A DNA stretch of 64,000 nt from Choristoneura fumiferana. Its lineage: Eukaryota; Arthropoda; Insecta; Lepidoptera; Tortricidae. Each line of letters starts with the position of its first letter. Position 1 is the first letter of the stretch. The translations under genes and the position numbers were made by a program. Shown piece after piece: positions 53,466 through 63,830 of this stretch. A model generated the notes under the pieces. The model was given only the letters and a program-made list of their open reading frames with translations, searched no databases and had not been told where the DNA came from. The stretch is from NCBI RefSeq assembly GCF_025370935.1, contig NC_133490.1, positions 3,992,909 to 4,056,908 of the forward strand. Reading direction: 5' to 3'.

Positions 53466-53600
53466 AAAACCGGCCAAGAGCGTGTCGGACACGCCCGAAA
53501 TAGGGTTCCGTAGCCATTACAAAAAATTAAGTAATATTTTTCTAAGGATTTCGTATATTGTACGGAAAAATCCAAGTTTAGGCGTATTTTATTTAAAAGA
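53466..53600 (+). repeat. D4 fragment, 5' end
   Basis: AAAACCGGCCAAGAGCGTGT, CCCGAAATAGGGTTCCGTAG and TTTTTCTAAGGATTTCGTAT, then lost. Confidence 0.8.
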
Positions 53601-54423
53601 ATAATAATATAGGTATGAAATGAATAAGAATGTTGTAAAAAAAATAGTTGTATTTAGTTAGCTTGTCACAAAACCCTCATTTATGTCTTTATTGATAAAT
53701 AATTTTATAATAAATATTGCGGGTACGGGTAGGTATTTAGTAAAGCCTCAAATTTTAATAAACGTAAAAGCTTTAAATTTAATTGTACGTACGCTAAAAG
53801 CATTTCATTACCAATATTGAAAACAATTAGCGGTTTCAATAATACTAAATTAATTTCGGTTTGATGTGTTCGATGTCATACTATTTCTATAACTACGTGG
53901 ACACAATTCTACGTGCAAATACATAATGGATAGTTAACTGAAAATTTTGTCAAACATCTTTTAATTTTCCAAAATTAAATAATTTATATCATTTGTCCCA
54001 ATACATTTTTATGTTAACCTTAAAACTTGAAGTGTTTCTTTAATTATGATGATACTTAAATTAATCAAGAATTAAGCATAAACCCGACACCTATTGCAAT
54101 ACATTTAAATCTCAACCTCTTGAATTGCACGGCTGAATCCCGCCCAATCCGCGTCTCACGCAATTAGAGAAAAAATAAAATTTTAAGTCCGCCAATCAGC
54201 GTTGATATGACCAACCGAATTCCGAAATGGCGGTACCGTAATAAAAATACATTCTGAATCTGTTTGCGGCAACAGAAATGAGATTGGAGCCGTGGAAATG
54301 TGCGAGGAATAATATCTACCTATATGATTGGGTATTTTTTACACAGTTTTGAATTTGTTAAATAATTGCTCTCGCGAGTTCTGGCATACTGTTGGTTTTC
54401 GTTACCTGTCTACAGACTACAGA
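53601..54423. other. Unassigned AT-rich DNA
   Basis: No placed repeats or coding signal. Confidence 0.4.
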
Positions 54424-54900
54424 CTAGTCAAATCTTGCAAGTTAAATTTGACCAACTTCCAGTAGTCGAATTGACTTGAAATTTGGCATACTTATGTTAA
54501 TTGCGTGACAATATAATAATCTGGTAGTTGTTGGGAGCGTGGACTGTAGTTTATTTTTGGTGGTTCTTCACAAGAACAGTCTTTGCACTGGTATGAAGAT
54601 TTATTATAAAACACCAACACTTACACAGTTATGAAAGAGCAAAATAGAACTCGAAATTGTCTTATAATAGACGTAGACGCAGTGCTATGGGCGATCGGAT
54701 GTGAAAGAAAAAAGTTCTGCCAACCTTAAAGCTTACAAATCTTTGTGTTGCCAGCAACAGTAGTGGCGTCTTGGTAGTCCGGCCAGGATAGTCTCCACAG
54801 GACGGAAACTCTTCTCCGGTTAATGACATCGACTTGAAATTTTGTATGCAAATGCATTTTGGGTAACAATGCAAGTAAAGTCTGCAAAAAAAGCTTGTAT
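54424..54900 (-). repeat. D1 copy split by an insertion
   Basis: Left part CAAATCTTGCAAGTTAAATT to CAATATAATAATCTGG; right part GGCGTCTTGGTAGTCCGGCC to AAAAAAGCTTGTATTAATTT. About 235 bp of foreign DNA (54528-54763), containing TTATAAAACACCAACAC also seen near 55860, separates them; a GTAGT repeat flanks it. Confidence 0.75.
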
Positions 54901-55399
54901 TAATTTTGCAAAGTTATATGCACATCAAAACACAAGTCTAATAGTATATTTCAGTTGTAATAAATAAATATTTCTACTCTACAGCCACGACATGTAAAAA
55001 CCCACACTCTTAGTGGTTCCTTCACGCGTATGAGTGGCACCGAGTGAATATTTTGGTTAGAAATCTCTCGGAGTGAGAGAAGCATGTGTAGGATATGTCT
55101 TCGAATGCAACTCAGTGGCCTAGAAATAGAGTCGAACCAGATATTTATGCACGCTTGTCTCAGATATTAAACTTTTCTACATTTTCGCACATCGAAAGCA
55201 TCTTCCAGAAATCAATTTGTCCAAATAACAATTAAGAAAGTAAATACCCTAATAGATAAGAGCAATAAAAATGTAAATGAGTTTAATTGCCCCGTGGGAA
55301 ATTTGGACACAGTGTAAATCCAGTAGGTTATCACAAAGAACTCGCCGATATTACTATCGCACTGTCGCACGCGTGCAATTGGAGCTTAAATTGTAAATA
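54901..55399. other. Unassigned DNA
   Basis: No placed repeats or coding signal. Confidence 0.35.
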
Positions 55400-55634
55400 C
55401 ACACAACATACAAACATCACGCCTGTATTCCCAAATGGGGTAGGCAGAGCACACGAAAAGTTACCGCGTCCACTTTTAGCAATTTTAGGTTTTAAGTTAG
55501 ACAAAAACGGTACAATAGTGACAAGTTGCTAGCCTGTCGCCTACGGTGTACCTTAACCTATATCCTCAGTCGCCTCTTACGACATCCACGGAAGAAATGG
55601 AGAGGTGAAATTCTAACCCGACACCACACGGGTC
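55400..55634 (-). repeat. D5 element copy
   Basis: Reverse of 20712-20965: ATCACGCCTGTATTCCCAAA, GCAGAGCACACGAAAAGTTA, TCGCCTACGGTGTACC and ACCCGACACCACACGGGT. The plus open frame 55287-55532 translates this repeat. Confidence 0.85.
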
Positions 55635-56287
55635 AAACGGGTTCAATTGTAAATTTCACAAGAAATTTCGGATGTTTCGTATTGATGTTTAGCGGCATTA
55701 TAAATTAGTAGCCTATAAGTAGTAGTTAAGCGGCATTTAACCCACATCCGAAATAAAGTACTGTCAGCAAACTATTTCTTCTTTATTTGTCCTCCAGCCA
55801 GTGAAACTACGAATCCCGGGCGTTTGTAGATTGCAATATTACACAATGACTGTTTATTAAACACCAACACATAGTAAGCAGCACAGAAAATACAGGCATA
55901 TGGAGATTTTCCAAGGTAAAAATAGGCGGCTTTATCACTTCAGAGCTATCTCTTCCAGGAGACTTTACAATAGAGAGAAGTAAAGAATAGATTTTAGCAA
56001 GGTATGCAAGTTACAGCACCATCTTACTAGCTGATGTAGATTACTTACTGGTTCTATACTGTGGCTTCAATTGGGGTTATCAGACCCTTTGCTTCTATTG
56101 TTAGTGTAAATAATACTGTGATAATGAATAGTTAATGAGGCCATTGGAGTTTCTACCTTAATAAGCAGGTACTAAAAGTCTTAGGGCATAGAAAATGCAT
56201 TATAGAGCACGTAGAATGTAGGGTTTTCTAGTTATGTTAATAAACGAGTCTTTGTTTAAGATATTCAAGTACTCGTTAGGTACATCA
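55635..56287. other. Unassigned DNA
   Basis: CTGTTTATTAAACACCAACA near 55849 matches part of the 54.6 kb insertion, perhaps the same LINE 3' end. Otherwise featureless. Confidence 0.35.
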
Positions 56288-56394
56288 CGTACCAGGGTTG
56301 GACCTTTTCATAATCAATTTCGCTATGATTTCTTTGACAGATATATGGTATGTCAATATGACATCAGTAGTTCAAGGTTCCACCCTGGTACGCG
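56288..56394. mobile_element. Small hairpin element
   Basis: CGTACCAGGGTTGGACCTT and inverse AAGGTTCCACCCTGGTACG; loop contains ATGGTATGTCAATATGACAT. The CAGGG ends recall hAT-like MITEs, but no 8-bp duplication was found. Confidence 0.6.
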
Positions 56395-56447
56395 ATTCAG
56401 TTTCTTTGATTGTATGTTGAAAATATATTCAACGTGAGAAGTATGTC

Positions 56448-56640
56448 ATCATCATCATCATCATCATCATCTCAGCCGTAGGACGTCCACTGTTGGACAT
56501 AGGCCTCCCCCATAGACCTCCAGTTGCTTCGGTTGGAAGCGGCCTGCATCCACCGTAAACCCCAAATCGTCCGTCCATCTCGTTGGTTGACGTCCTACGC
56601 TGCGCTTGCCGATCCGCGGTCTCCACTCGAGAACTTTTCG
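56448..56640 (-). mobile_element. RTE-like LINE 3' end, best copy
   Basis: A run of TCATCATCATC precedes TCAGCCGTAGGACGTCCACT, GTTGGACATAGGCCTCCCCC, CTTCGGTTGGAAGCGGCCTG and a GTCCGTCCATCTCGTTGG segment. In reverse this is the RTE C-terminal tail, stop and ATG-repeat end. Confidence 0.85.
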
Positions 56641-56848
56641 GCCCCAAACTTTTCTGTTTTCTGGAGAAGTATGTAGATGCTATTTTTTAAAGTAAGTTAT
56701 TTGGAGTCGTTGGCCAGTACTTTAGTGTGATTGAAGAAATGATCAGCACAGTAAACCAAGAGACGCGAGTTCAAGCACCCGAAAAATATATTTCTTTTTT
56801 GAAAATATTAGACTTATTTATTTATTTATTATTATACCTAGCGTATCT

Positions 56849-56973
56849 GCAGGGCTACTACGAAACTCGAAGTTCGTATCGTACCGTCCCTCTCGCTCTC
56901 GTATTAAATAGTATAAGTGTCAGAGGGACCGCACGACACGAACTTTGAGTTACGAGTTTCGTAGTAGCCCTGC
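56849..56973. mobile_element. D9 palindromic MITE
   Basis: Ends GCAGGGCTACTACGAAACTC and its inverse; interior TCTCGTATTAAATAGTATAA and GTCAGAGGGACCGCACGACA. Nearly the mirror image of 25476-25607. Confidence 0.85.
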
Positions 56974-56984
56974 TGTGACGGCAA

Positions 56985-57118
56985 GGTAGGCCGAGGTGGA
57001 GATGGCGGGATTACCTAGACGCGGAATTGAGCGAGTGGCCAAATATAGCTCAGCATAGGAAGATGTGGAAGTCAAGAGGGGAGGCATTTGCCCAGCAGTG
57101 GGACACTGTTATTTATTT
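56985..57118 (+). pseudogene. LINE reverse transcriptase C-terminal end, second lineage
   Basis: Reads RPRWRWRDYLDAELSEWPNI, then AQHRKMWKSRGEAFAQQWDT in one frame. The RWRDDLD...W...A..R..W...GEAFAQQWD pattern is the end of a LINE ORF2 of RTE or related type, a different lineage from the ATG-tailed one. The rest of the element is absent. Confidence 0.75.
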
Positions 57119-57823
57119 TATCAGTAATAATCCTCTTTCGGGCAGTCGGGTAAAAAATACTGCATTACAGTAAATAACTATACAAACAAAAAAAGAGCGT
57201 ACAAAATCCTTCGTGCGCGTGTGTTATGTGACCGTGCAAAATCGCAAATGATAATTAACGCAAGTAAAGCTGCGGGTAAAAGTTTGTTTTCTAGATATTT
57301 TGTGACTCGTGTTTAGTTTTAGCGTGAGTGTAGAGCCGGCATTACTCCACCTGATAAATTAGCCTGTGTCTTCACTAATTAGAGATATAAACGAACAATG
57401 GCCGGCAATTATCTCGCATACTTTAGTTAAATGAACAAGTTCGTCCTCCTGGGTTTGCACGATTACTGTTTTGTTTCAAAGTGTGTGAAACTTTGGTGAC
57501 CTCTTTTCAGATGCACATATAGAGTTTTGTTGTGACGAATGATAAGTCAAAAATGAATGATAGAATTTTCGGGTGTATTCATTCGTTAGGACCCACGTGG
57601 TCTTATGATGAACCAATCCCGGTTTGTTTTTTTTACATGTTATTTTTGATTTTAGCTGTTTTTGATTTTAATATCAGTAGGTACCATATTAAACCCACGT
57701 CACACACATACACACACACATAGGTACAAATAATAGCTGTTAATATATTTTTTCACACAATTTTGTACAGCGTTAGTTCAGTATGTAATTTCAAAGCATT
57801 TTGCGGAAAATAATTATTAACTG
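57119..57823. other. Unassigned DNA
   Basis: Includes a (CA)n-like ACACACATACACACACACAT at 57700-57720. No gene or placed repeat. Confidence 0.4.
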
Positions 57824-57969
57824 TACAAACCTGCGAACCAATTCAATGGTGCGTGTGAAGTTCCCAATCCGCACTGGGCCCGCGTGGGAACTATAGCCCA
57901 AGCCCTCTTGTTCTGAGAGGAGGCCTGTGCCCAGCAGTGGGACGTATATAGGCTGGGATGATGATGATG
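57824..57969 (+). mobile_element. SINE-A, 5'-truncated, 12-bp target duplication
   Basis: From TACAAACCTGCGAACCAATT to GGCTGGGATGATGATGATG. AATTATTAACTG flanks both sides (57812-57823 and 57970-57981). Confidence 0.95.
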
Positions 57970-57981
57970 AATTATTAACTG

Positions 57982-58514
57982 CGAAGAGACCTAGTTTTCC
58001 TTTAGATATTTAGCTAAATAATGCTTTAATTAATTTACCTTTTGTTTGTTTCAGGTAATTTATATGCAGACCTGCCAAGAGACGTGCTTAATCGCCGTAA
58101 TTACAACCACTTAGTAGCAATAGGGATGTATCGCCCATTTAGAACTCTATAACGTTGAAATATGGGCTATTTTTCAATGACGGAATGTTACTACGATATT
58201 TTTTTATTTATTTAGACATTTTTTTTTATTTGTATTCACAATTTCATGGACTTTTAATGTTTATTAACCACCCGCCGCACTTACTGACACTGTACGTATG
58301 ACAAAAATGAGACTAAATCTACCCTGCAAGCATATTGTTTAAACATTGTGTTTCATACTAACCTTTATACAATTTAAAACACATAAAAAAACAATAGGCT
58401 GGAAATTTTATCGTGATATAAAAGTAAAGTTTTCAGCTCAGACAATATAATATAACACATAAGTAATAATAAAATACATTATAAGAAATAATGCTGATGA
58501 AATCTGGAGTCTGT
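57982..58514. other. Unassigned, with an acceptor-like site at 58054
   Basis: CCTTTTGTTTGTTTCAG|GTAATT at 58054 is a strong acceptor; one following frame stays open for about 31 codons (ADLPRDVLNRRNYNHLVAIG) to a TAA. Otherwise AT-rich. Confidence 0.25.
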
Positions 58515-58594
58515 TGTTAATTCTGAGCGAAGGCTTGTGCCCAGCAGTGGGACGTATATAGGCTGGGATGATGGTGATGACGATGATGATGAAA
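58515..58594 (+). mobile_element. SINE-A 3' fragment
   Basis: TTCTGAGCGAAGGCTTGTGC, CCAGCAGTGGGACGTATATA and a degenerate GATGATG tail. Confidence 0.85.
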
Positions 58595-58680
58595 ATCTAG
58601 GATGTTCATAGTTTATTGCTGTCAAATCACACACTATGGAAACCTCAAATTTAACTAACCTAACCATAAAAAAAACATTT

Positions 58681-58999
58681 TTATACAAGCTTTTTTTGCT
58701 GGCTATACTTTTTGTTGACTGTACTTGCATTGTCACCCAAACTGCGTTTGCATACCAAATTTCAAGTCGATGCTATTAACCGTTGAAGAGTTCCGTCCTG
58801 CGGAGACGGTTTCAGCTGGACTACCAAGATGTCACTACTAGATTATTGTATTGTCACGCGATTTACATAAGCATTCCAAATTTCAAGTTAATCTGACTAC
58901 TGGAAGTTGGTCAAATTTAACTTGTAAGATTTGATTACAAACAGACAGACAGACAGACAGACAACGGGACAGGTGAAACTAAATAAAAGCTTGTAATAA
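58681..58999 (+). mobile_element. D1 element, complete
   Basis: Starts TTATACAAGCTTTTTTTGCT and ends AAAAGCTTGTAATAA, a 12-bp inverted terminus, so D1 is probably a non-autonomous DNA element. Contains the core ATTAACCGTTGAAGAGTTCC and an (ACAG)n block. Reference for the many partial copies here. Confidence 0.85.
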
Positions 59000-59445
59000 T
59001 AAGACCAATTCAAACAAAGCATTTACTGGGCTTGAAGCACTTGTTTCACGATTTAAATTTCGCCAAGTTCTCGATGATTACGCTCGAAAATATCGCATAT
59101 TGTTTTCTTTAACCGACAATCTCATGGCGAATTTCAAATTAATTTTCTCACATAACTTCCGACTTTCACATACATCTCGCATCCACCTGCCAGAGTCATT
59201 CATAATTAATCTAAGTCCGTAACATTTTCGCGAAAACAAAAACTCGTTTACTGTCAAGTGTTTGACAGCTAAAATAAGGTAAAACGCTCTTCTGTCATGA
59301 ATACAATGATAAATATAAGGAAAATCTTTGGGTACGGAAAACTTTGTGTGCGCAAGGCTGAAAGGTCTGTCACGGTAAAAGCTTGCTGTGACTATTTACC
59401 ACCCTAAAAGGGGGGTGGATAAAAGAAATAAATTTCCCAAAGTTG
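59000..59445. other. Unassigned DNA
   Basis: No placed repeats or coding signal. Confidence 0.35.
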
Positions 59446-59808
59446 AGTGTTTCGTTTACGACCACTGTAGTAATGGTAAGGTCATCATGCTCGAAGTATT
59501 ATTGTTAAACTATAGACATGAATCGAATTTGCTTCAAATGAAAGATAATATATATACTGAGCGGCAAAAATTTGACCTAAATTGAAAATACAAACTGAAA
59601 TATAGATGCACAGAAAAACCAGAAAAATAAGACCAGCACTGGAAATCGAACCCAGGTCCTCGGCATTCCGTGCCGTGTGCTATACCGCTACACCGCCGCG
59701 ATATATTATCTTTCATTTGACGCAAATTCGATTCATGTCTATAGTTTAACAATAATACTTCGAGCATGATGACCTTACCATTACTACAGTGGTCGTAAAC
59801 GAAACACT
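59446..59808. repeat. 108-bp inverted repeat around an inverted SINE-C
   Basis: Arms 59446-59553 and 59701-59808 are reverse complements with a single mismatch (CGAATTTGCTTCAAATG versus GCGTCAAATG). The 147-bp loop holds a minus-strand SINE-C (about 59584-59700). Confidence 0.95.
59584..59700 (-). mobile_element. SINE-C, minus copy
   Basis: Head in reverse: GCGGCGGTGTAGCGGTATAG and GGTTCGATTTCCAGTGCTGG; body to TTTGTATTTTCAATTTAGGT, where it stops. The 5' extension is missing. Confidence 0.9.
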
Positions 59809-59810
59809 AC

Positions 59811-60015
59811 CGCTACCGCCGCGGTGTAGCGGTATAGCACACGGCACGGAATGCCGAGGACCTGGGTTCGATTCCCAGTGCTGGTCTTATTTTTCTGGTT
59901 TTTCTGTGAATCTATATTTCAGTTTGTATTTTCAATTTAGGTTTTACGGGGTGACCGTAAAAGTAAAAATTTGGAATTGAAATAAAAAATACAGATTCCA
60001 AGAAACCAAACTTAA
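59811..60015 (+). mobile_element. SINE-C, plus copy
   Basis: GTGTAGCGGTATAGCACACG, GGTTCGATTCCCAGTGCTGG and the full 3' part (TTACGGGGTGACCGTAAAAG, AATTGAAATAAAAAATACAG) to CCAAGAAACCAAAC. The first 120 bp match the minus copy with about two differences. Confidence 0.9.
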
Positions 60016-60264
60016 AAATTTGGCCCTCAAATGTGTGCAGAATTGGTCATTTTGTATGAAGGGTGGGCCAAATTTTGTGCCGCTGAGTATAGTTTAGTGT
60101 AGGTTGTAAAAAACTTTTAATTTGAATATTGTCAAACCAAAATGCGTATCCTTACCAAGCATTCTCGCTTACCCGCGTGCTCGTTGGCCAGCTATTTGAC
60201 ATAAAAAAAGTTGAATTGATGATACGATACGACAATTTCTTTTTAATATCTGCTGGAAGGAAAA

Positions 60265-60400
60265 ATAGAAGGAAGACGAGGCAGAGGAAAACCAAAATAG
60301 ACCAATTTTGACCAGCTGAAGGAGATAGTGGATATTGTGCCGTATCAGGAAGTCAAACAGCTGGCCGAAGACCGTGCGTAGCTCTTAAATTGTAGAAGAA
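60265..60400 (+). pseudogene. LINE reverse transcriptase C-terminal end, third lineage
   Basis: GRRGRGKPK, then FDQLKEIVDIVPYQEVKQLA and EDRA in one frame, interrupted by a stop. The GRGRP...D..KE......Y.E.K.LA.DR pattern is an RTE-like ORF2 tail distinct from the two others. Confidence 0.7.
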
Positions 60401-60409
60401 GACCAAATT

Positions 60410-60460
60410 GCCCGTTGAAGAGTACCGGCCTGCGGAGAGACAATCCTAGCTGGACCAACA
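60410..60460 (+). repeat. D1 scrap
   Basis: CCGTTGAAGAGTACCGGCCT, GCGGAGAGACAATCCTAGCT and GGACCAACAG: D1 core only. Confidence 0.65.
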
Positions 60461-60489
60461 GAATTTCACTACCAGATTTATGCATTGAC

Positions 60490-60640
60490 ATCGAAATTAA
60501 CCTATCACTTAGCCTCAACAGCGGTTAAAGGGCCGGCAACACATCTTTGGTACCCCTCGTGTTGATAGGTGTCTATGGACGACGGTGATTGCTTCCCATC
60601 AGGTGAACCGCATGCTTGTTTTCCCCCTCTTATAAAAAAA
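60490..60640 (-). repeat. D6-family copy (subtype 2)
   Basis: AAAGGGCCGGCAACACATCT, CCTCGTGTTGATAGGTGTCT and ATTGCTTCCCATCAGGTGAA; reverse of 36255-36380. Confidence 0.7.
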
Positions 60641-61651
60641 ATACTTAAGTAAGCCAAATCCTAGCTCGATCGGATCTCATGAAGTGGTCGATTTACAAAC
60701 TTATACAGCGTGTATTTTTGATACTACCTCAAACTGTAACCAGAAGAAGATTTAAGTGCTGCGAACCGATATCAAAACAAATCGTTAATTTAGAATGACT
60801 GTAATGCCGTACAATGGATTGATGGACGTGTTCGGGGTAGACATCGCATCGCAATATCGCAAATGCTTAAAGAGTGGTGGTGGTTGGCTGTTTGTAAGCA
60901 AATTTAAAAAGTTAGAGCAGCGGTCAATAATGGATTTTCCTACATACTTCATGGCCTAGGCCAAGAAGTTATGTAGGGAGCCATAAATGAGAAACTTCAT
61001 GTCTCCATTTCGTGACATTAACGCATACATTTCCGAGCATGTTTGAGAAAAATACATTTCATATATTTCTCATTTTTTTTTTTTTCGTTGGCATCCCTGT
61101 TAAAAACCTTCAACACAGTCCGCGGCCAAAATAAAAAATGCGGTCCAATTAAATACGACTCCCAATTTACTGTCATAAAGCCCGTATTAAGTCTTTAAAA
61201 GTAAAAATCCGACAGAAAAAATGGTGTCAACGAAAACAAATTGAATCAAATGAATCCCAGATGACATTGAGCCTAAATTTTGCCTTGATTTTGTTTTAAA
61301 AAAGTAAAATATGCGGTGGCTTTCATTACGCGTGGTCCCTTTGCGTTTGAAAGAGGCTTGGAATTAGGGCAACGTGTCAAAATACATAAAGTTTAAAAAG
61401 TATAATGATCAAAATACATAATGCTAATAAAATTGCACGAACATTTTAGAACGTATATTATGCCGATTGGTTTAGATTGAGTAGGTTTGGTTTATTTTAT
61501 ATCGATGTTAGCGCTGTCAGTTTCTGAGAAAATTGCATTATGCATAATGTCAAATTAACGTTTTGTATTTCACCAATTGTTCTTTTCAAAGTTTATGTAA
61601 CTTCAAACGTAACCGAAAATAGCTGATCGTGCCATAATCTCTTATTGTTAT
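60641..61651. other. Unassigned, with a 39-bp palindrome
   Basis: 60939-60977 is an imperfect palindrome centred on GGCCTAGGCC. The rest is AT-rich with no placed repeats; 61640-61651 is the left SINE-A target duplication. Confidence 0.45.
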
Positions 61652-61783
61652 CATCATCCCAGCCTATATACGTCCCACTGCTGGGCACAGGCCTCCTCTC
61701 AGAACAAGAGGGCTTGGGCCTTAGTTCCCACGCGGGCCCAGTGCGGATTGGAAACTTCACACGCACCATTGAATTGCTATGAG
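61652..61783 (-). mobile_element. SINE-A, 5'-truncated, 12-bp target duplication
   Basis: From CATCATCCCAGCCTATATAC to CGCACCATTGAATTGCTATG. TCTTATTGTTAT flanks both sides (61640-61651 and 61784-61795). Confidence 0.95.
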
Positions 61784-61795
61784 TCTTATTGTTAT

Positions 61796-62148
61796 GAGTG
61801 TTCTTTATTCTGATAAAGAAATTCAGTCTTCTTTATTTGCCTGTTTTTTTTAATAGGTCAAGCGACCAGTTGGGCGGCTTATGCCCCGTTTTAAGTGTTG
61901 CCAGTACGCTCGCCGCTGATCGCATTTTCATACAAAATTCGTTTCTTTCTAATTTACAAACAACACACTGAAACAAAATAAAACTTTGCGACTATAATTA
62001 ATTTAAAGTTTGTATGAGAAATGGAAATTCGTTATTGGTTTTTTCCGTTACATTTTATTTTAACCAAACCTAATTATAAACATCGTAATGGCTGCTCCCA
62101 TTATAGTTGCAAAGTTGCGTTTTGATCTGTAGTGCTGTACCCTTAGTG
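61796..62148. other. Unassigned DNA
   Basis: No placed repeats or coding signal. Confidence 0.35.
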
Positions 62149-62275
62149 TACGTTTTCGGTTACAAAATACGTCTCGATCGCGTTCGCGTTAAAATCTCAA
62201 TTTTTATGGAAACACAAACATCGCAAACGTTCCGCTAGAGGCGCTGTTCGTGTTTGCATACAAATTTTGATTTTG
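62149..62275 (+). mobile_element. Hairpin element, left half only
   Basis: CCCTTAGTGTACGTTTTCGG, GTCTCGATCGCGTTCGCGTT and CCGCTAGAGGCGCTGTTCGT match 12164-12290; the right arm is lost after TTGATTTTG. Confidence 0.8.
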
Positions 62276-62373
62276 TTGTTCATTCGGATTGGTACAAATA
62301 TGGAGACGAACTTATATAGTACCTTGAATTGCATTTAGTCTTCATGATAGTCAGTGTATTTGCTGCCTTTAAT

Positions 62374-62607
62374 CAGGGCCGGATTTAGGGGAGGGCAACC
62401 GGAGCTGTTGCCCCGGGGCCTCCAGTAAAGAGGGGCCCCCACAGACTTTTGTTTTTTTTTTAATTCCGACGCGTAAACTCCTTTGGTATTTTACCTATAG
62501 CAGTTTGTAGAATTGATCATTTTATTTGGAAAATAGTTTTGACGGGGGGGGGGCGACTCCGCTCCTTTGTTGCCTCAAGCCCTGCAGACCTCTAAATCCA
62601 GCCCTGC
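62374..62607. mobile_element. hAT-like non-autonomous element, 8-bp target duplication
   Basis: Ends CAGGGCCGGATTTAGGG and (reverse) CAGGGCTGGATTTAGAG. CCTTTAAT flanks both sides exactly (62366-62373 and 62608-62615). 234 bp; no transposase. Superfamily follows from the ends and 8-bp duplication. Confidence 0.95.
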
Positions 62608-62998
62608 CTTTAATTTGTTAAATTTAACCGACGCTTTAAGTTGGTACTTAAATAAACCTGTCTTATCTTTATACGATTCTTGAAATCTGACCCTGTTTGC
62701 TTGGATCTGACATACCAAAGGTATTCAATTTCCACTACGTGAAGAATTATTGGAATTCAAACCTTGTACTCGTGAATATCAAGTCGATATCAAATCAAAA
62801 AGTTCTGTCGAATTTTAATACCTGCTAAGATAATGAAAATATTTTTTCATTTTATTGATTATGGTTTTAACAAACGGCATTCTTAAACGTGAATCGATTA
62901 TAACCCAATGCTATGTTTTCCTAGAGCCAGTTGTTGTTTCCTGTTACACGCAAGACAACAAGGGTGGATCCAGCTTTGAAGTCAGGGGGGGGGGTCAC

Positions 62999-63165
62999 AT
63001 TTCGCACCTTGACGTTGAGCATCAAACCGTCACTAAACCACAGAATAGTACCTAGCGAAATATGTCAGCTTGCAAAATTAACTATGCTTTATAATGTTAT
63101 AGTGTCATTTTTGAGAGGTGTCAAATTTTGTTTAGTGACGGTTTGATTCTCAAGATGCGACATAG
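62999..63165. mobile_element. Small inverted-repeat element
   Basis: CATCAAACCGTCACTAAAC at 63018 and its inverse GTTTAGTGACGGTTTGAT at 63130, with weaker outer matches (TTCGCACCTTGA / TCAAGATGCGAC). A poly-G run lies just upstream. Confidence 0.6.
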
Positions 63166-63298
63166 TCAAATTCTAGCTATTTGTCCGCAAATTAAAGATT
63201 GAAAATTATTTATTTAAAATAACATAATTCAAATAAAATGACTGCTCCTCAAAGATATTAGTTTTGCTAATATTAAGTAGTTTAGAAATATATAAACG

Positions 63299-63480
63299 AC
63301 CGGATGGCCAAGTGGTTGGAGAACCTTACTACGAAGCTTGAGGTCCCGGGTTCGATTCCCGGCCGGGGCAAATATTTGTGTGAATAACACGAATGTTTGT
63401 TCTCGGGTCTTGGATGTTTAATATCTATTTAAGTATGTATATATCTATATAAGTATGTTTATCCGTTGCCTAGTGTCCAT
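63299..63480 (+). mobile_element. SINE-B, tRNA-derived
   Basis: Box A (TGGCCAAGTGG) at about 63306 and box B (GGTTCGATTCC) at about 63349; the body has TGTTTGTTCTCGGGTCTTGG and (TATA)-rich repeats to TATCCGTTGCCTAGTG. The head could be mistaken for a tRNA gene, but it matches the SINE at 2953-3174. Confidence 0.9.
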
Positions 63481-63529
63481 AGTACAAGCTTTGCTTATAA
63501 TTAAAATCATTTATTCAGTAAATAGGCCG

Positions 63530-63830
63530 CAATGGGCACTTTTACACGTAATTTTTTAAGCTACCTGCGCTTTCGGAAAGACCATCATTGCCAAGAAGAA
63601 TGCGCCGCAAGAAACTTGGCAGAAAGTCATTTTTTTATAATAATATAATTACAAATAAAATACTTAAAAACTATATTATACAATTAAAGAAAAAAAGATA
63701 TACAAAAAATAATAATAATAATAATAAAGGGATGTATGGGGTCCCTTAGTTACAATACTAAACACTAACTATATCTAAACTATATCTACGTTCAGTGGAA
63801 GTGTAGAATGCTTCCACCGTCATAAATTTA
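63530..63830 (-). mobile_element. LINE-Y 3' end
   Basis: GAAGAATGCGCCGCAAGAAA, GGGATGTATGGGGTCCCTTA and CGTTCAGTGGAAGTGTAGAA are the reverse of 26196-26480. A (AAT)n run sits in the middle. Confidence 0.8.

Larger units (their letters stand above)
59554..60095. mobile_element. Possible element with GAGCGGCA-like ends
   Basis: TATACTGAGCGGCAAAAATT at 59554-59574 and, inverted, AATTTTGTGCCGCTGAGTAT at 60073-60092 form an imperfect inverted pair that encloses both SINE-C copies. It may be the terminus of an older TA-targeting element. Confidence 0.4.

Noticed and set aside
63299..63371. tRNA gene
   Set aside because: The boxes and a clover-leaf-like order are present, but the acceptor stem is imperfect and the sequence continues into a SINE body shared with 2953-3174.
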